Source: Onchidella celtica
Taxonomy: Eukaryota > Mollusca > Gastropoda > Systellommatophora > Onchidiidae
Direction of reading: 5' to 3'
Assembly (NCBI GenBank): GCA_963931925.1
Contig: OZ007570.1
Location: 40,879,687 to 40,943,686, forward strand
Length of the DNA stretch: 64,000 nucleotides
Translations under genes and position numbers: made by a program
Shown here: positions 1 to 19,100 of the stretch, piece by piece
Numbering within the stretch: position 1 is the first letter of the stretch
Layout of the letters: each line of letters begins with the position of its first letter
Notes under the pieces: generated by a model
Told to the model about the DNA's origin: nothing
The model's database searches: none
What the model saw: only the letters and a program-made list of their open reading frames with translations

Positions 1-138
1 AGTGTAAAGCGCATCATCATCGCTCCCATCCTCATAAACCTCCAAGTTTGACACATCGAGCAGAGGTGTCAAGGGTGGTTGCATCAAGTCTTGTGGTCCT
101 GGACTGCTAGTGTCAAGGTCTGATCTCTGGAGTGCCAT
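1..138 (-). CDS. N-terminus of probable piggyBac transposase (partial)
   Basis: An open frame of 46 codons starts at ATG 138-136 and is still open at base 1. The visible residues are polar with a proline-rich patch and an acidic patch (EDGSDDD near residues 37-43). A disordered acidic N-terminus is typical of piggyBac transposases, whose catalytic DDD core comes later and would lie outside this window. The start is chosen because it is the first ATG in the frame, about 700 bp inside the transposon tip. Identity is inferred from position within the element; no catalytic residue is visible. Confidence 0.45.
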   Translation of the reverse strand, partial: MALQRSDLDTSSPGPQDLMQPPLTPLLDVSNLEVYEDGSDDDALYT

Positions 139-420
139 TCTTATTCAAACAACGATCGATGTGATGTCGATGAAATGACTGAGATAGAAGAACTGATTTC
201 CAGCTCTTATATAGTCCTCCAGGCGGTTAAAACAAAAGCCACCGAATCTCTCTCATTACTTCATCAAATAAGGAAAGCGACCAACAACAAAGTTGGTCAT
301 TTTCTCCCTGTTTTCCCTGATCAAAAACCTATCGAACACCCACCAGTTCCCCTGTTATTACATTGGAATTCAGTATTACGCAGGGTGAGCGGCATATGAA
401 ATAAACAAAACCTCCAACTT

Positions 421-551
421 ACCATTTCACATGTAGATGGTGACCAGCATCACAGACCACTGCTTCCACGCACATTTCCCCGTTTTCCATTTCACATGTA
501 CATGGTGACCAGCATCAAAGTCTACTGTTTCCATCCAAATTTCCCCGATCA
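421..551. repeat. 65-bp tandem duplication inside the piggyBac 5' region
   Basis: Two imperfect copies with a 65-bp period start at CCATTTCAC (422 and 487). They share blocks such as TGGTGACCAGCATCA and CATTTCCCC or AATTTCCCC. They lie between the transposon tip and the transposase start and may belong to its untranslated or promoter region. Confidence 0.75.
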
Positions 552-779
552 AACTTCGGTCCGTCGGCACTATTACGTGACTATGACAAATGGTTATTAT
601 ATTTCATCGTAATAAACGTAATCGGACGATTGTAGGGGCCACAGGGTAGATAAACAAGCACAACAAGCGCGAAGAAACGATAGCTGTAGCAACGGAATAA
701 ACAAAGCGCGAGGCGCACCGTTGCTATACAAAAATGTGGCCTCCCGCAGGACCCGCGGTTAAGCATGTCGGACAAAATA

Positions 780-807
780 ATGGCCTCGCGTGTTGCGCGG
801 GGAGGCC
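780..807. repeat. GC-rich subterminal palindrome of the piggyBac element
   Basis: TGGCCTC at the left pairs with GAGGCCA at the right, giving a hairpin-capable sequence about 30 bp from the transposon tip. Subterminal inverted motifs in piggyBac elements are often transposase-binding sites; that role is inferred here. Confidence 0.5.
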
Positions 808-835
808 AATATAGTGGCCTCCCGCAGGACTAGGG

Positions 836-839
836 TTAA
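836..839. other. TTAA target site of piggyBac insertion
   Basis: TTAA immediately follows the terminal GGG (833-835) of the element. The partner TTAA would be left of the window. Confidence 0.65.
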
Positions 840-854
840 GAGAGTGCCAGTGCA

Positions 855-865
855 GGTTTGAGTCC
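855..865 (+). other. Possible pol III B-box-like sequence (SINE remnant?)
   Basis: GGTTTGAGTCC resembles the B box of tRNA-derived SINEs (GGTTCGANTCC). It lies 16 bp right of the piggyBac TTAA. If it is part of a SINE, the piggyBac element landed inside it. No A box can be seen in the window, so this is weak. Confidence 0.2.
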
Positions 866-927
866 TATTGAGTTCTGTTATTACTAAATGTTGTTTTTTT
901 TGCATATTTTTGTTACCACATTTGCAG

Positions 928-9418
<8,491 letters not shown>

Positions 9419-9588
9419 CAAGAGGCCCAGGGCCCCTTTCAGTATCTTCTTTTGTGCTGTACATAAGTGTTGACAGAATCATGAAGTTGTTCATTCAGTT
9501 GTTCCAGGTTATGATCTGGTAGATCTATGAGATGGAACAGTGTCATTTCATATGCTGCAAAACCATTGCTAAACACCTTTTCTATTAA
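9419..9588 (+). other. Probable POLR3B 3' UTR
   Basis: This sequence follows the stop codon up to the piggyBac TTAA. No AATAAA is seen before the insertion. The nearest candidates are inside the transposon (about 10025) and just after it (AATAAA at 10618-10623), so the transcript may run through the element. Confidence 0.45.
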
Positions 9589-9921
9589 CCCTTACATTGG
9601 CACACCTGATTCACTAAATGTCATTCCCAATGCCACCAGTTTTTACAAAAATCCTCAAAAATGACATACATTAGTAAAAAAAATCATCATTTGAAAACTA
9701 TGCATCACAAGCCAATGAAATGTACAGGATTTATTGAGGATAGATCGTACTACATGAAAATGTTTTTGAAATATGCTAATTGGGTCATGTGACTAAAGCA
9801 GCCATCTTGAATTTCAACAAATAGGTCAAATTTTTCGGAACTTCACAATATTGTCAGGATCCTTGATAGACATAACAAATTATTGGGCAAATAATGATGC
9901 TTGATTGATTCATGAATCATT

Positions 9922-10317
9922 TCACAACATGAAAAAGGAAGATGAGTGACATAGAATGTTGCGTTTGCTCACAAACAATTGTAATATGCGATAAGTACAG
10001 AGGAGGTGATGAGACAAGAAAGTGAAATAAAAATGTACTGTCTCACATAAATCAAACTGTATCTTCCACTCCACTGGGTTTTCAGTCTTTGGATCCTTCA
10101 AATAATTCCAGTTCCATTCATCTGTACCCACAGTTTTGCCGACGATCACCTCCTTCATCTATCTGATCTACAGTCTCATTGATCTCGCTATCACCATCGG
10201 AAACTGATTGCTCTACTTCTCTGTCAAAACTACTCCATGAATCGTCACTTTCCTCACCCACATTTATCAGAATCAGAGTCTTCTCGGTTTACATCTCTCA
10301 TCATCATCGGAATCCAT
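9922..10317 (-). pseudogene. Remnant of piggyBac transposase N-terminus
   Basis: Starting at 10317 the minus strand reads MDSDDDE and soon meets a stop. A neighbouring frame carries the acidic EESDDSW...VSDGDSE stretch. Another frame (to 9922) begins with TDEWNWNYLKDP. At least two frame changes or stops break the gene. Identification rests on the acidic N-terminus and on lying between piggyBac ends; no catalytic aspartates are visible. Confidence 0.4.
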
Positions 10318-10485
10318 GACACAAATTTCGTTGTCAATGTAAATTAAGAAGAAAACCCAAACAAATCACCTCAAAACGGCATATCATTGACTGAAAAAAT
10401 TCATACAACTGACGGAAGTTGTTTTGAACAAAGGGAAGTAATTTAGGAAACACTGGCAGATCGTATTATTGGAGCCTAGTAGAAA

Positions 10486-10545
10486 TTCAACTTTTGTAGA
10501 ACGTGGCACTGACGGCGCACCTGGAAGTTTTCGACTTTTGTCGAA
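10486..10545. repeat. Paired 16-bp palindromes at the piggyBac 5' end
   Basis: TTCAACTTTTGTAGAA (10486-10501) and TTCGACTTTTGTCGAA (10530-10545) are each inverted repeats around TTTT and lie 44 bp apart. Both are followed by CGTG. They are likely subterminal transposase-binding sites. Confidence 0.55.
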
Positions 10546-10565
10546 CGTGACAACGTAAGGGTTAA

Positions 10566-13300
10566 TGATAAGAACCAATTTTAATTGCCGCTAATTTTCA
10601 AATATATCTGAGAAGATAATAAAATAATAATCATTGAAAAATTCAACAGTACATTTATATTGCTATTACATTCTGCAACATTTCCTGGTTATGTCTGGAA
10701 AGAAGTGGCTTGAAGCCCATCAGTTTACAGAACAGCTGGATTTTCTTCAAGGTTTTGTTGTTTTTGTTGTTTTGTTTCCACTTTTTTTTTTCTCTTTGTC
10801 CCGTCATTTTACTCAGTCAAAATTGGAAAGTACAGTATTAAATTTTAAAAATTTCTTTTCAGTGTTTTAGAATTTGCTAACCAACAAACAGACTGAATCT
10901 TCTTAGCTGATTTCCATACTGGCAATAGTTCAGCAGTTCAAAACACAGCTTGTTGGGGGAAGTCTCAGGAATTACTTTCGGAATCTGAGTGGGCAAGAAA
11001 CTTGGCCCCTTTCTTATTAAATTAAACGGGCCAAAAAGAAAAGCACCCAAAATCAAAATGCTCTAATGTGTCAGTGGATTCAAGTGTAGCACCTTTTGAA
11101 TGAGAAGTTTTTACACTATCCAAAATCAGAATCATCTAGATCTGTTTGCAGCTGTGAAGACTGTGAAAATTGTGTTGCATCATTCAGTCAAATGCCTGTT
11201 TGTTCTCAATTCTTTCCAAGCTGAGGCAAGCTCCAGTTGTGCATGTTTGGTGGCCAATCGAAGGTAGTTAACTCTAACTTTTTCGCTGCTTTTTTTTTTT
11301 TTTTTAAATTTGTTTTGACACTTAGTTATAAAATCATTTCTATGAATTAAGCACGTTACAGAGAAATAGACAAGGCATGGAAAGTGTATAATATGTTACA
11401 TCGGGAATAGTTTACTGTCTCACTTAATAGCATTTCCTTCCACTGAGAGTTAACATCTGCTTCAACCTGACTTGTTCTTTCACATTCGTTATTGAGGAAA
11501 CAAGATCATGTATTCATTTGTTTTTTTGCATTAAAAACTAGGAAATCCATAGAGGAAAATTCATATCTAGGGCATATGATTGTAAACTATGGTTTCCTTC
11601 AAGACACGTTGGGCGGCAGTCAGGAATGGTGCATTTGGTCATGGCAGTGTGGAATGAGATAATGAGGCTTAGAGACATAATTCTCCACTGATGTGCAAGC
11701 AGAATTTTGGATGGTTTTGATGATACAATATCAAATAATCATCCGGTTTCCTTTATTTTTGATTTAGTGACTTACAGTTTTTTTTAATCCCTTCTTCCAA
11801 CCCTATCTCCCTGTCTGTCTCCCTTTTTGTTTGTTTTATATAGAGTAAAAGAATGTATGTCAGCTTTGTGAGGATCAGTGACACACAGCAGAAATTAAAT
11901 AGTGAAAATATACATGTACATGAGGCTTGGAGTCTATGATTTTACCAGCTCATCACCTTCAAGTTTTGAAACGGTATCTCAGGCTATTTATTAATGAAGT
12001 CTATGTTAGAAATTTATACAAAATATGTTAGGCAAATGTATATCATCATGGGTGTTAATTTGCTTGACTGTTTTCTCATTCAAGTTCGTTCATGTATCAG
12101 TATCAGAAGATTTGAATACTGTATAAATCTATACAGTTGGAATTGGATAGAAGTGGATGTTTTGACCATTTATCTCATAGAAAGCTAATGTAAGTTATGG
12201 ACATTTAAATGGTACAGACCTCTGTAGATTCCAGAATGGAATTCAGAACAATCAGATCAAGACATCTTGACTGAATTACTTTGCATACGGTACATGTAAC
12301 TTATTCTCACCGCAAGGCTAAGAGACGGAAGAAGTGTTCCTTTATGAAACTACTGAGCATTTCACAAAAAAGTGTTTTGAGAGTCTTATTTCAAATAGTT
12401 CAAGGATGCTCATTACCTCTTTTGTTGGACTGAATATTAAATACTAAAGGGTTTTTGTGTTTTTTTGTGTCACTTTTTGCCAGTGTGATTTTAAAGAAAG
12501 GAGATTTTTGTCCTGTTGAGACAAAATGATGTGCCCATCTCACACAGATCAAATTGTTCATTATTTCCATACTTATAAGTCGTTTCTAGTCAATGCATGC
12601 CCATTGCACTCTATCAGGCAAGCAGAGAGGCCAAGTGGAGCCTCCTATCTGATGTCTGAGAGCTGCTTGTTTCTCTCTTTTTTCTTTTTTTTTTTAACCC
12701 TTTCTTTCCTTTCTTCTCACATGATATGATTAATGCTGTGACACTGTAACTACACATCACATAACAGATTATGATAAGGAAATTAATGAAAAACTGTGTG
12801 CATTGTCATCTTCATACAATCATAGACATGTTATACATGAATGAATGAAAGTGAGTGCTGGATGCCTGGTAAAAAATGAGAGACAGGGAAAATGGAGTGA
12901 TGAGAAAATATATTAATACAGTCAGAGTTAGTGTTTTCAAATGGAATATTGTCTTAGTCTGGTGATTTCATGTTTGTTCAAGTGGTTTTATGTGGTGGAC
13001 CTGGTTATGTTTCTGGTTCATATTAAAAGTCAGTAAAACTGATTTCTGGTATTCAGTGCCATTATTTGCTTTACTTTTCTCTTATTTTGTTTTGTTTATC
13101 AACAAATATGTAGTTATCAAAATGGTTTGGGGGGGAGGGGGGGTGTAAACACATTTCAAGTCATTTGTAATTGGAGGAGTGGCTGGACCAAATGGAGGGT
13201 GGAGGGGTACTGGTAATCCAGAGATGAAAGTCTCAAATCTATTAGTAAAAGAGTGCTTGTAATACTCCACATAGACCCCATGCAGATACACAGTAAGAGC
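10566..13300. other. Gene-free stretch downstream of POLR3B
   Basis: AT-rich sequence with poly-T runs (for example near 11285-11305) and a G-rich patch near 13130. A candidate poly(A) signal AATAAA is at 10618-10623. No frame shows recognisable protein similarity, and I see no splice-bounded exon. Confidence 0.5.
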
Positions 13301-14521
13301 TCATCCGTGAACTACATGTACATGTATTATACATGCTGAATGTTAGGCGATATTAAAATCATCTCTTGCGAAACAGTCCATGCAAATACCATTTAAAGTT
13401 TTCAAACATCAAGGCCTTATCATCGACAACCATTATTCCAATGGCCTCAAGGGGAGGGACAAGTGTATGGGAGGAGGAACGGGGGGGGGGGGGTCATAAA
13501 TAGCTGAAATCGGAAGATGTATTTGATGGATGGCCCCTAACCAGAAAAATTTGTCACAAAAGAAAATTAGGTATGTGCTGCTAATACCATTACTATTCCG
13601 CAAGGCCATTCAAAATAATGACATGATGTAATTGTTCACGAGAAGCTGACACAACAATTGGAAATGCCTGTTGTTACCTCACTCATTGTGTTACCGCAAC
13701 TTCTTCCTTTCATTCTTCTTTAGTGATTGTGGTGACTGTTTTATGACATGCATATTGTCGTAGTGTTCTGTTGCTTACAGACATACTACATTTCGGGCTT
13801 GCATGTGTTTCTCAGCGACAGTTCAGTTTTTCTGACCACAAAAAAGTGTCAGCCTCGACGCCCCAAATGCAGTCTGTCAGAACTGCACTCAATGCCATAA
13901 TGCCAGCTGGCAACTCGCCTGGAGCTGTAGTTAAATCTAGCACCGACTTTAGTGGACCGACTCGCTAAAACCTGTGAAAATCTCTCTTCAAGTAGACATT
14001 GTAATCTGGTGCGAGGTGACAGAGTGGAAGGACTCTCGAGGCGCTGGCCAACCCTGGAGAGGATCGTTTCCTTCCTCCCGGAGTGGAGCTTAATTGCATT
14101 AACTGCCGTAAAAATACAAATTGGCTCGAGAGCAAATAGGCTGTATTGTAGTAATACTTTAAAAAAGGATATTCAAGTACATGTACTAGAACATTCCAAT
14201 CTTTCCGAACACTTTGACTTGCGGGCTTTGCAATGTGTAATTCCTAGCACAATGGCAGGCTGACTTAAGTCACGGGACATCAGATTTTGGCTTTAGTGGC
14301 TCAATGCATTACAAAGTAAGCGTCGAACCTCGCAAGATCGGATTGATGTGCCTGCTTTGAACAAACTGACATAGATAGTGCATGATGTGTTGTTGACTGT
14401 TCATTATTATATTATTGATAGAAGTAGAAGGGGTGGGGGGGGGGGGGCGCAGCTGCCAATTGTTGTGATTCAAATAATATCTGGCGCATCAAAAATGACA
14501 CCAGAGGTGTTCTCTCTTTCC

Positions 14522-14559
<38 letters not shown>

Positions 14560-15973
14560 CTCACTCTCTTATTAAACTTACACCTAACCCAGGTTGCCAG
14601 CCGGTGGAACTCAATGCAAAAATTCACAATGCAGCCAAATCTAGCGCGCAAAAACCATTGATCTCACCAAACAACAGGAAGGCCCTACAGAACTGAGAAG
14701 ACAGTCTTTTGGTTGGCTGACTCCACAATAAACTTGATGAAGCTTGTCGGGGAACGCTGAAGAACAAGGATGAGAACAAAAAATATCTGATATTTCCGAG
14801 GTTTGTTCGAGTTCTCAAGATGACTGAACAAGGTACTGCACTATGGCATGCCACATCGGGTCCACAACAGACATTATTAGCACCGACACAGACTGAATCT
14901 TCCTGGGTTACTATAATATGAATAAATTAGGAGCGGCATGTCCTCTTCCCACAATTACAATGCTTTTTTTTTTTTTTGTCCGCAGTGTTCTGTGTCTTTG
15001 TGTTCTTTGTCAGATACATTTTAATTCTCTGTGCCTGGACCTCCCATCTGCTCGTGTTCTGGTTACCGTTGCTCCCAATAATATTGCTCATGAATGTTTA
15101 TACATGTACATGTTATTGTACATGTATTTATGTTCTGAGTTGTCGCCACCATATTTCACATTGATATTTTTTCCCCAGGCCATTTTGCTGATGCGAAGTT
15201 TTGTTTGCCCGATTATACTGAACCAGTTACTGTGAAATTATCAAAGTTAAATTTACCTGTATTGATACATGAAAGATGTTCCAATAAGGGTATTCATGTA
15301 GGCCATAATTTGTGCTTTTAAACAGGAAAAGAGGGGTCTTTAATGTGTATAGAAGTTTTAGTATCATGATCAGTTTGTGCCTGATAATGGACAAGTCGAA
15401 GCAAAAAAAAACATGTAAAGACAAAAATTGACCATATACCACGATACCCAACCATTTTAGCAGACAATCAGATTACATGTACATGTATTTTGAATAAGGC
15501 AGAATACAAAAAACATGGATGGTTAATCTCTCCCTCTGCCCCCCCCCCTCCCCCTCTTTCTCTCTCTCTCTCTCTTTCTCTGAGTGTGCGCGCGTATCTG
15601 CAAGTATGTGCGTGGTGCGTGATTATGTGTTTTGTTTTACATAAATGATTTTAATTTTATTTTGAACTGTCGGCAGGAATGAATACGTGTAGTCTATCTG
15701 TTGTGTCTGACATATCACATTGTTGCAACACAATATGCCCCCTAGACTAGACCAGATTTCGCGCCAGTGAATGCCGAGAGTTAATGGGTTGTGGATTAAC
15801 CGCCCATTCACGACCACTTAACGTACGCCTCGGATTAAAAGCTCAAGCCGATGAGGTATTGTCACTTGTCGCTGCTAATTACTGATTAGTTCATGAAACT
15901 TACTATCAGATTGTTCTCTTACTCCTGCTTGCTGTAATTTTCTATGAGAGTTTGCGGTCTTCTCATAATTATA
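13301..15973. other. Gene-free stretch with homopolymers and CT repeats
   Basis: Contains G13 at 13481-13493, G13 near 14435-14447, (TC)n/(TATC)n at 14517-14571, and C- and CT-rich DNA near 15540-15582. The palindrome TACATGTACATGTA recurs (13311 and 15475). Short frames at 13771-14263 have no recognised homology. Confidence 0.5.
14517..14571. repeat. (TC)n-(TATC)n microsatellite
   Basis: A CT dinucleotide run passes into TATC tetranucleotides and back to CT. Confidence 0.9.
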
Positions 15974-16141
15974 CAGACCTGCCAACTTCCTATATTTTAC
16001 AGGACTGTCCCATATTGAGGGTGTTACTGTGTTTTATACAGTGCTGTTTGTATTATACTTTCCATATCAGTCATGACTGATTGTTCCATTTCGCCTTCAT
16101 ACAAGCTGTTTTTAATTGTGTTCATTTAGTTAGCAGGCCTG
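15974..16141. mobile_element. Candidate hAT-like MITE
   Basis: The left end CAGACCTGCCAACT matches the reverse complement of the right end (CAGGCCTGCTAACT) at 12 of 14 positions, bounding a 168-bp non-coding segment. CAG-starting short inverted ends resemble hAT elements. I do not see the expected 8-bp target duplication, so the call is tentative. Confidence 0.4.
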
Positions 16142-19100
16142 CACATGTACAACACACGTATCTCCTCCACAGAAGCAGCCCGCACAGTCGGCACAGTCAT
16201 ATAAAATAAATACTAGAGAAAAAGAGAGATAAAACTACAGAAGATTCCCTAAAACTAAATACTTGGGCAAATTAATTTAAACTGAAGTAAGTGTATGTTT
16301 GATCGGCTTAATATTCAAAAAGCTAATAAACGAAATGCATGAAATAAAGAACTCTCAGTTTATCCTTACTATAATGTTTACCAAACAGATGATAAGTAGC
16401 CATGCTGAAATGGAGGGCTATAAAATAGGGTGAAATTTGGCAGAATTAATGGTAATAGGCAGAGATGTTAAACTTTTGCGTTGCTGTTGAAATGCGTCAT
16501 ACTGAATTCAAAGTTGTTACCCTGGCAGAGCCCCATGCGTGTGATACCGATGCTGTCAACTGTCGCCTTACCTGCGAGGTCATTATGGTCCCCGCGCGCC
16601 GTTTACCCAGCGCAACACGCTGGCTAGCGACACTCCATTTCCCAAAAGTTGCGGATACAGGAGTGCACGCATGCGTATTAGTTTGAATACTGGTGGACCA
16701 GTCTAGTTGCAAACTCGATTGAGAGTTCTACTCAGTGATTACACTTTTCGTGAACTTGAATTGCGATTAGAAGTTTTGTTCCGAATTTTGATATACGTGT
16801 GTAACATTAATGTTGATGTGTGAATTTGGTCACATTGTTCTACATCAACTGTCTACATGCATTGAGAATCTGTGTCATTGGTTGTCAGTGGACGTATTGG
16901 TAGTTATCGGTGTGTAAATAGATCTCACCCATTGGAATAACCCTAGAGGGCCTAATCGATCTGTTATGACTGCTCAGATCGGAACAAATAAAGTAATTAC
17001 TACGGCCGTTGTCGGTGGGTAGTCAAAGCTTGCTGGTTATAACAATGTGAGGTATTTATATGTGTGAGTGTGTTTATATACTTTTTAAACTGGATTACTG
17101 ATATAAAGGACAGTGGATTATATTCCAGATGTAGAATTGTAGAAACAACTTTCGTCAATTCTGATTGGCTCTACATGGAACCATGACAGGTAGGCCCGTG
17201 TTTATCAGTAGGCTAACTTAATATGATTCAATACACTATACGGTATTTCATTACACATAATTGTGCGGGAATTTTCTGTTACTGTCATCATACATGTATT
17301 AGTTTCTTTCATGGACGTTGTTAAGGAAAAAACAACAACACTGTTTCAAATCAATGGCAATTATATTATCCCCCCCCCCCCTTGGGGGAAAAATAAGGCG
17401 GGGGGGGGGGGACCTTTTGTAAGCTGTTGTAGAATGGATCTTCCGGGCAGAAAATGAGATCACTCTAGTCAGAGCACTGTCTTATACTCAATTTGTTTTG
17501 TTTTCATGTGCTGAATTTACCGGACTGCAATTGGCTGACTAGAAAATGACATTAGCCGGGGGATGTCTTGAAATTATCCTTGGGTAAAAGTGCCACTTTC
17601 ACCCATATTGTTGTTGATTTATCGACAACTTTAATTTTCAGGCTCTCAATATTCTCGGGACGGGTAGCTAGCTAGTCGATGCTTATCAGAGTGATTAGAT
17701 GACTGTTTACAAATAGAGAAGGCCGGACCTGCCCAACGACTTAATTGGTAAATTCGAATCTGACAGGGATCAGTTATTAAAATTTTAGTCTTTTCATTTT
17801 GTTTCTCGGTCAAGAGCGGGAGATAAAACGCTTGCTTTTTTTCAACTGGGCAGTCCTTGTTTTCAAGAGGAATAACGTGATATTGAGAAGAAAGGATTCC
17901 CGCTTTATATTATAAAAATAAATTTGTGGAAATCCCAAACGCTGAATTATAAGACTTTTCACCAACAACTGCGGCGAATTAAATTTGGCATGATTATGAG
18001 TTCAGGCAGTTTTAATTACCAGTCGAAGATAGCATCGCGGAAATTGATGTAATTGTCGATTTAAATATAAATATAGATATATTTTGTATTCCAAGATCTC
18101 ATGAGTCTTTGTTCCCGAGTTTGGTGTACGCTCCTTACAAAACCATTGGCAATCATTATACATGTCTGTTATTTGTAATGCTCTGTCTCAGTTGCAGTGG
18201 TGAGGATCCTTGTGTGTCACGCAGGGGTGCCAGGTGGGCGGTGGGTCAGTTGTTGTTTTTTTCGTTTGTAAATTTTTGTATGTCCCTCTCTACATTATGA
18301 CATCAAATACGTGTATGTCGAGAATATCACCTTTTGCTCCCTGCCTCTCACCCCCCCCCCCGGTAAAAAAAAAAAAGCTGGTGTCCATTTTAATCATGTT
18401 GGATTATTAATTACATTTTCTTCTATTTTTGCCGATTGTTCTCGATGTCTGTATTCCCAGTCAGCTAGAGTATAGGCTCAAATATTTAAAGTACTGTGGA
18501 CCAAACATTTTACCAGACCCTGGCCTTAAACTCTTTACCTGCCACAGGCCACAGCAAACAGAATGCCACATGACCCCATTCAGGTTGATAATCCTCGTGG
18601 CACTAATTGTTTAATTAATGCGGCACATGAAGATACATGTACACTGTGCCCGTACACCTAATGTATTCTGAAATGTTAATGTTCCGAGTGTGGTCGCCTT
18701 TTTATGTATTATGGCACTGAGAATTAACCTTATACCATAATTATTGCCATATAAAAATATGCATAACTAGATCAAGATGTATGTTCTTAGTCATGACGTT
18801 TGTCTTCCATAGAGTGGTGTCTCCTTGTGAGAGATACTCACACTTACGTGTCGTGAGAAGGCCTCCAATATAAATACCGGTAAACTATTTATGATATTAT
18901 AACAATATATAATCTGTTGGGAGTACTACTTACTGGATCGACCGGAGCTGTGACTTGTCACATAGTTCCTGGACGTCATAAGAACAGAAACAACTCATGG
19001 TTACAAAGTTGGAGCTTCAGCTACTTCTTGCAAACTTCCAAGTTCATGCTAGACTAAATGTATGTCTTGAGACATTGATGATTATTACAAAGTTGAATTT

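Larger units (their letters stand above)
1..835 (-). mobile_element. piggyBac-type DNA transposon, 5' end (runs off window)
   Basis: Read on the minus strand the element begins at 835 with CCCTAGTCCTGCGGGAGGCC, directly flanked by TTAA at 836-839. TTAA followed by CCC is the signature of piggyBac-superfamily termini. Behind the tip there are subterminal repeats: TGGCCTCCCGCAGGAC occurs at 815-830 and again near 735-750, and a GC-rich hairpin starting TGGCCTC and ending GAGGCCA lies at about 780-807. A reading frame opens at 138 and runs left out of the window. The other end and the second TTAA are outside the window, so family membership rests on the tip, the target site and the acidic N-terminus of the ORF. 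It sits in a POLR3B intron about 90 bp upstream of an exon. Confidence 0.7.
9589..10561 (-). mobile_element. Deleted piggyBac-type element with both ends
   Basis: TTAA at 9585-9588 and 10562-10565 flank a 973-bp element. Its ends, each read inward, are CCCTTACATTGGCAC and CCCTTACGTTGTCAC. TTAA target duplication and CCC tips define piggyBac-type ends. The right (5') end carries two 16-bp palindromes. On the minus strand from 10317 there is a start codon followed by an acidic MDSDDDE stretch, then serine/aspartate-rich segments interrupted by stops and frame changes, which looks like a decayed transposase N-terminus. The catalytic core is absent, so it can only be moved in trans. The tip differs from that of the element at 1-835, so these are two families. 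Confidence 0.75.

Noticed and set aside
13952-14263. 103-codon frame
   Set aside because: No domain or codon-bias signal that I can see; it may be chance.
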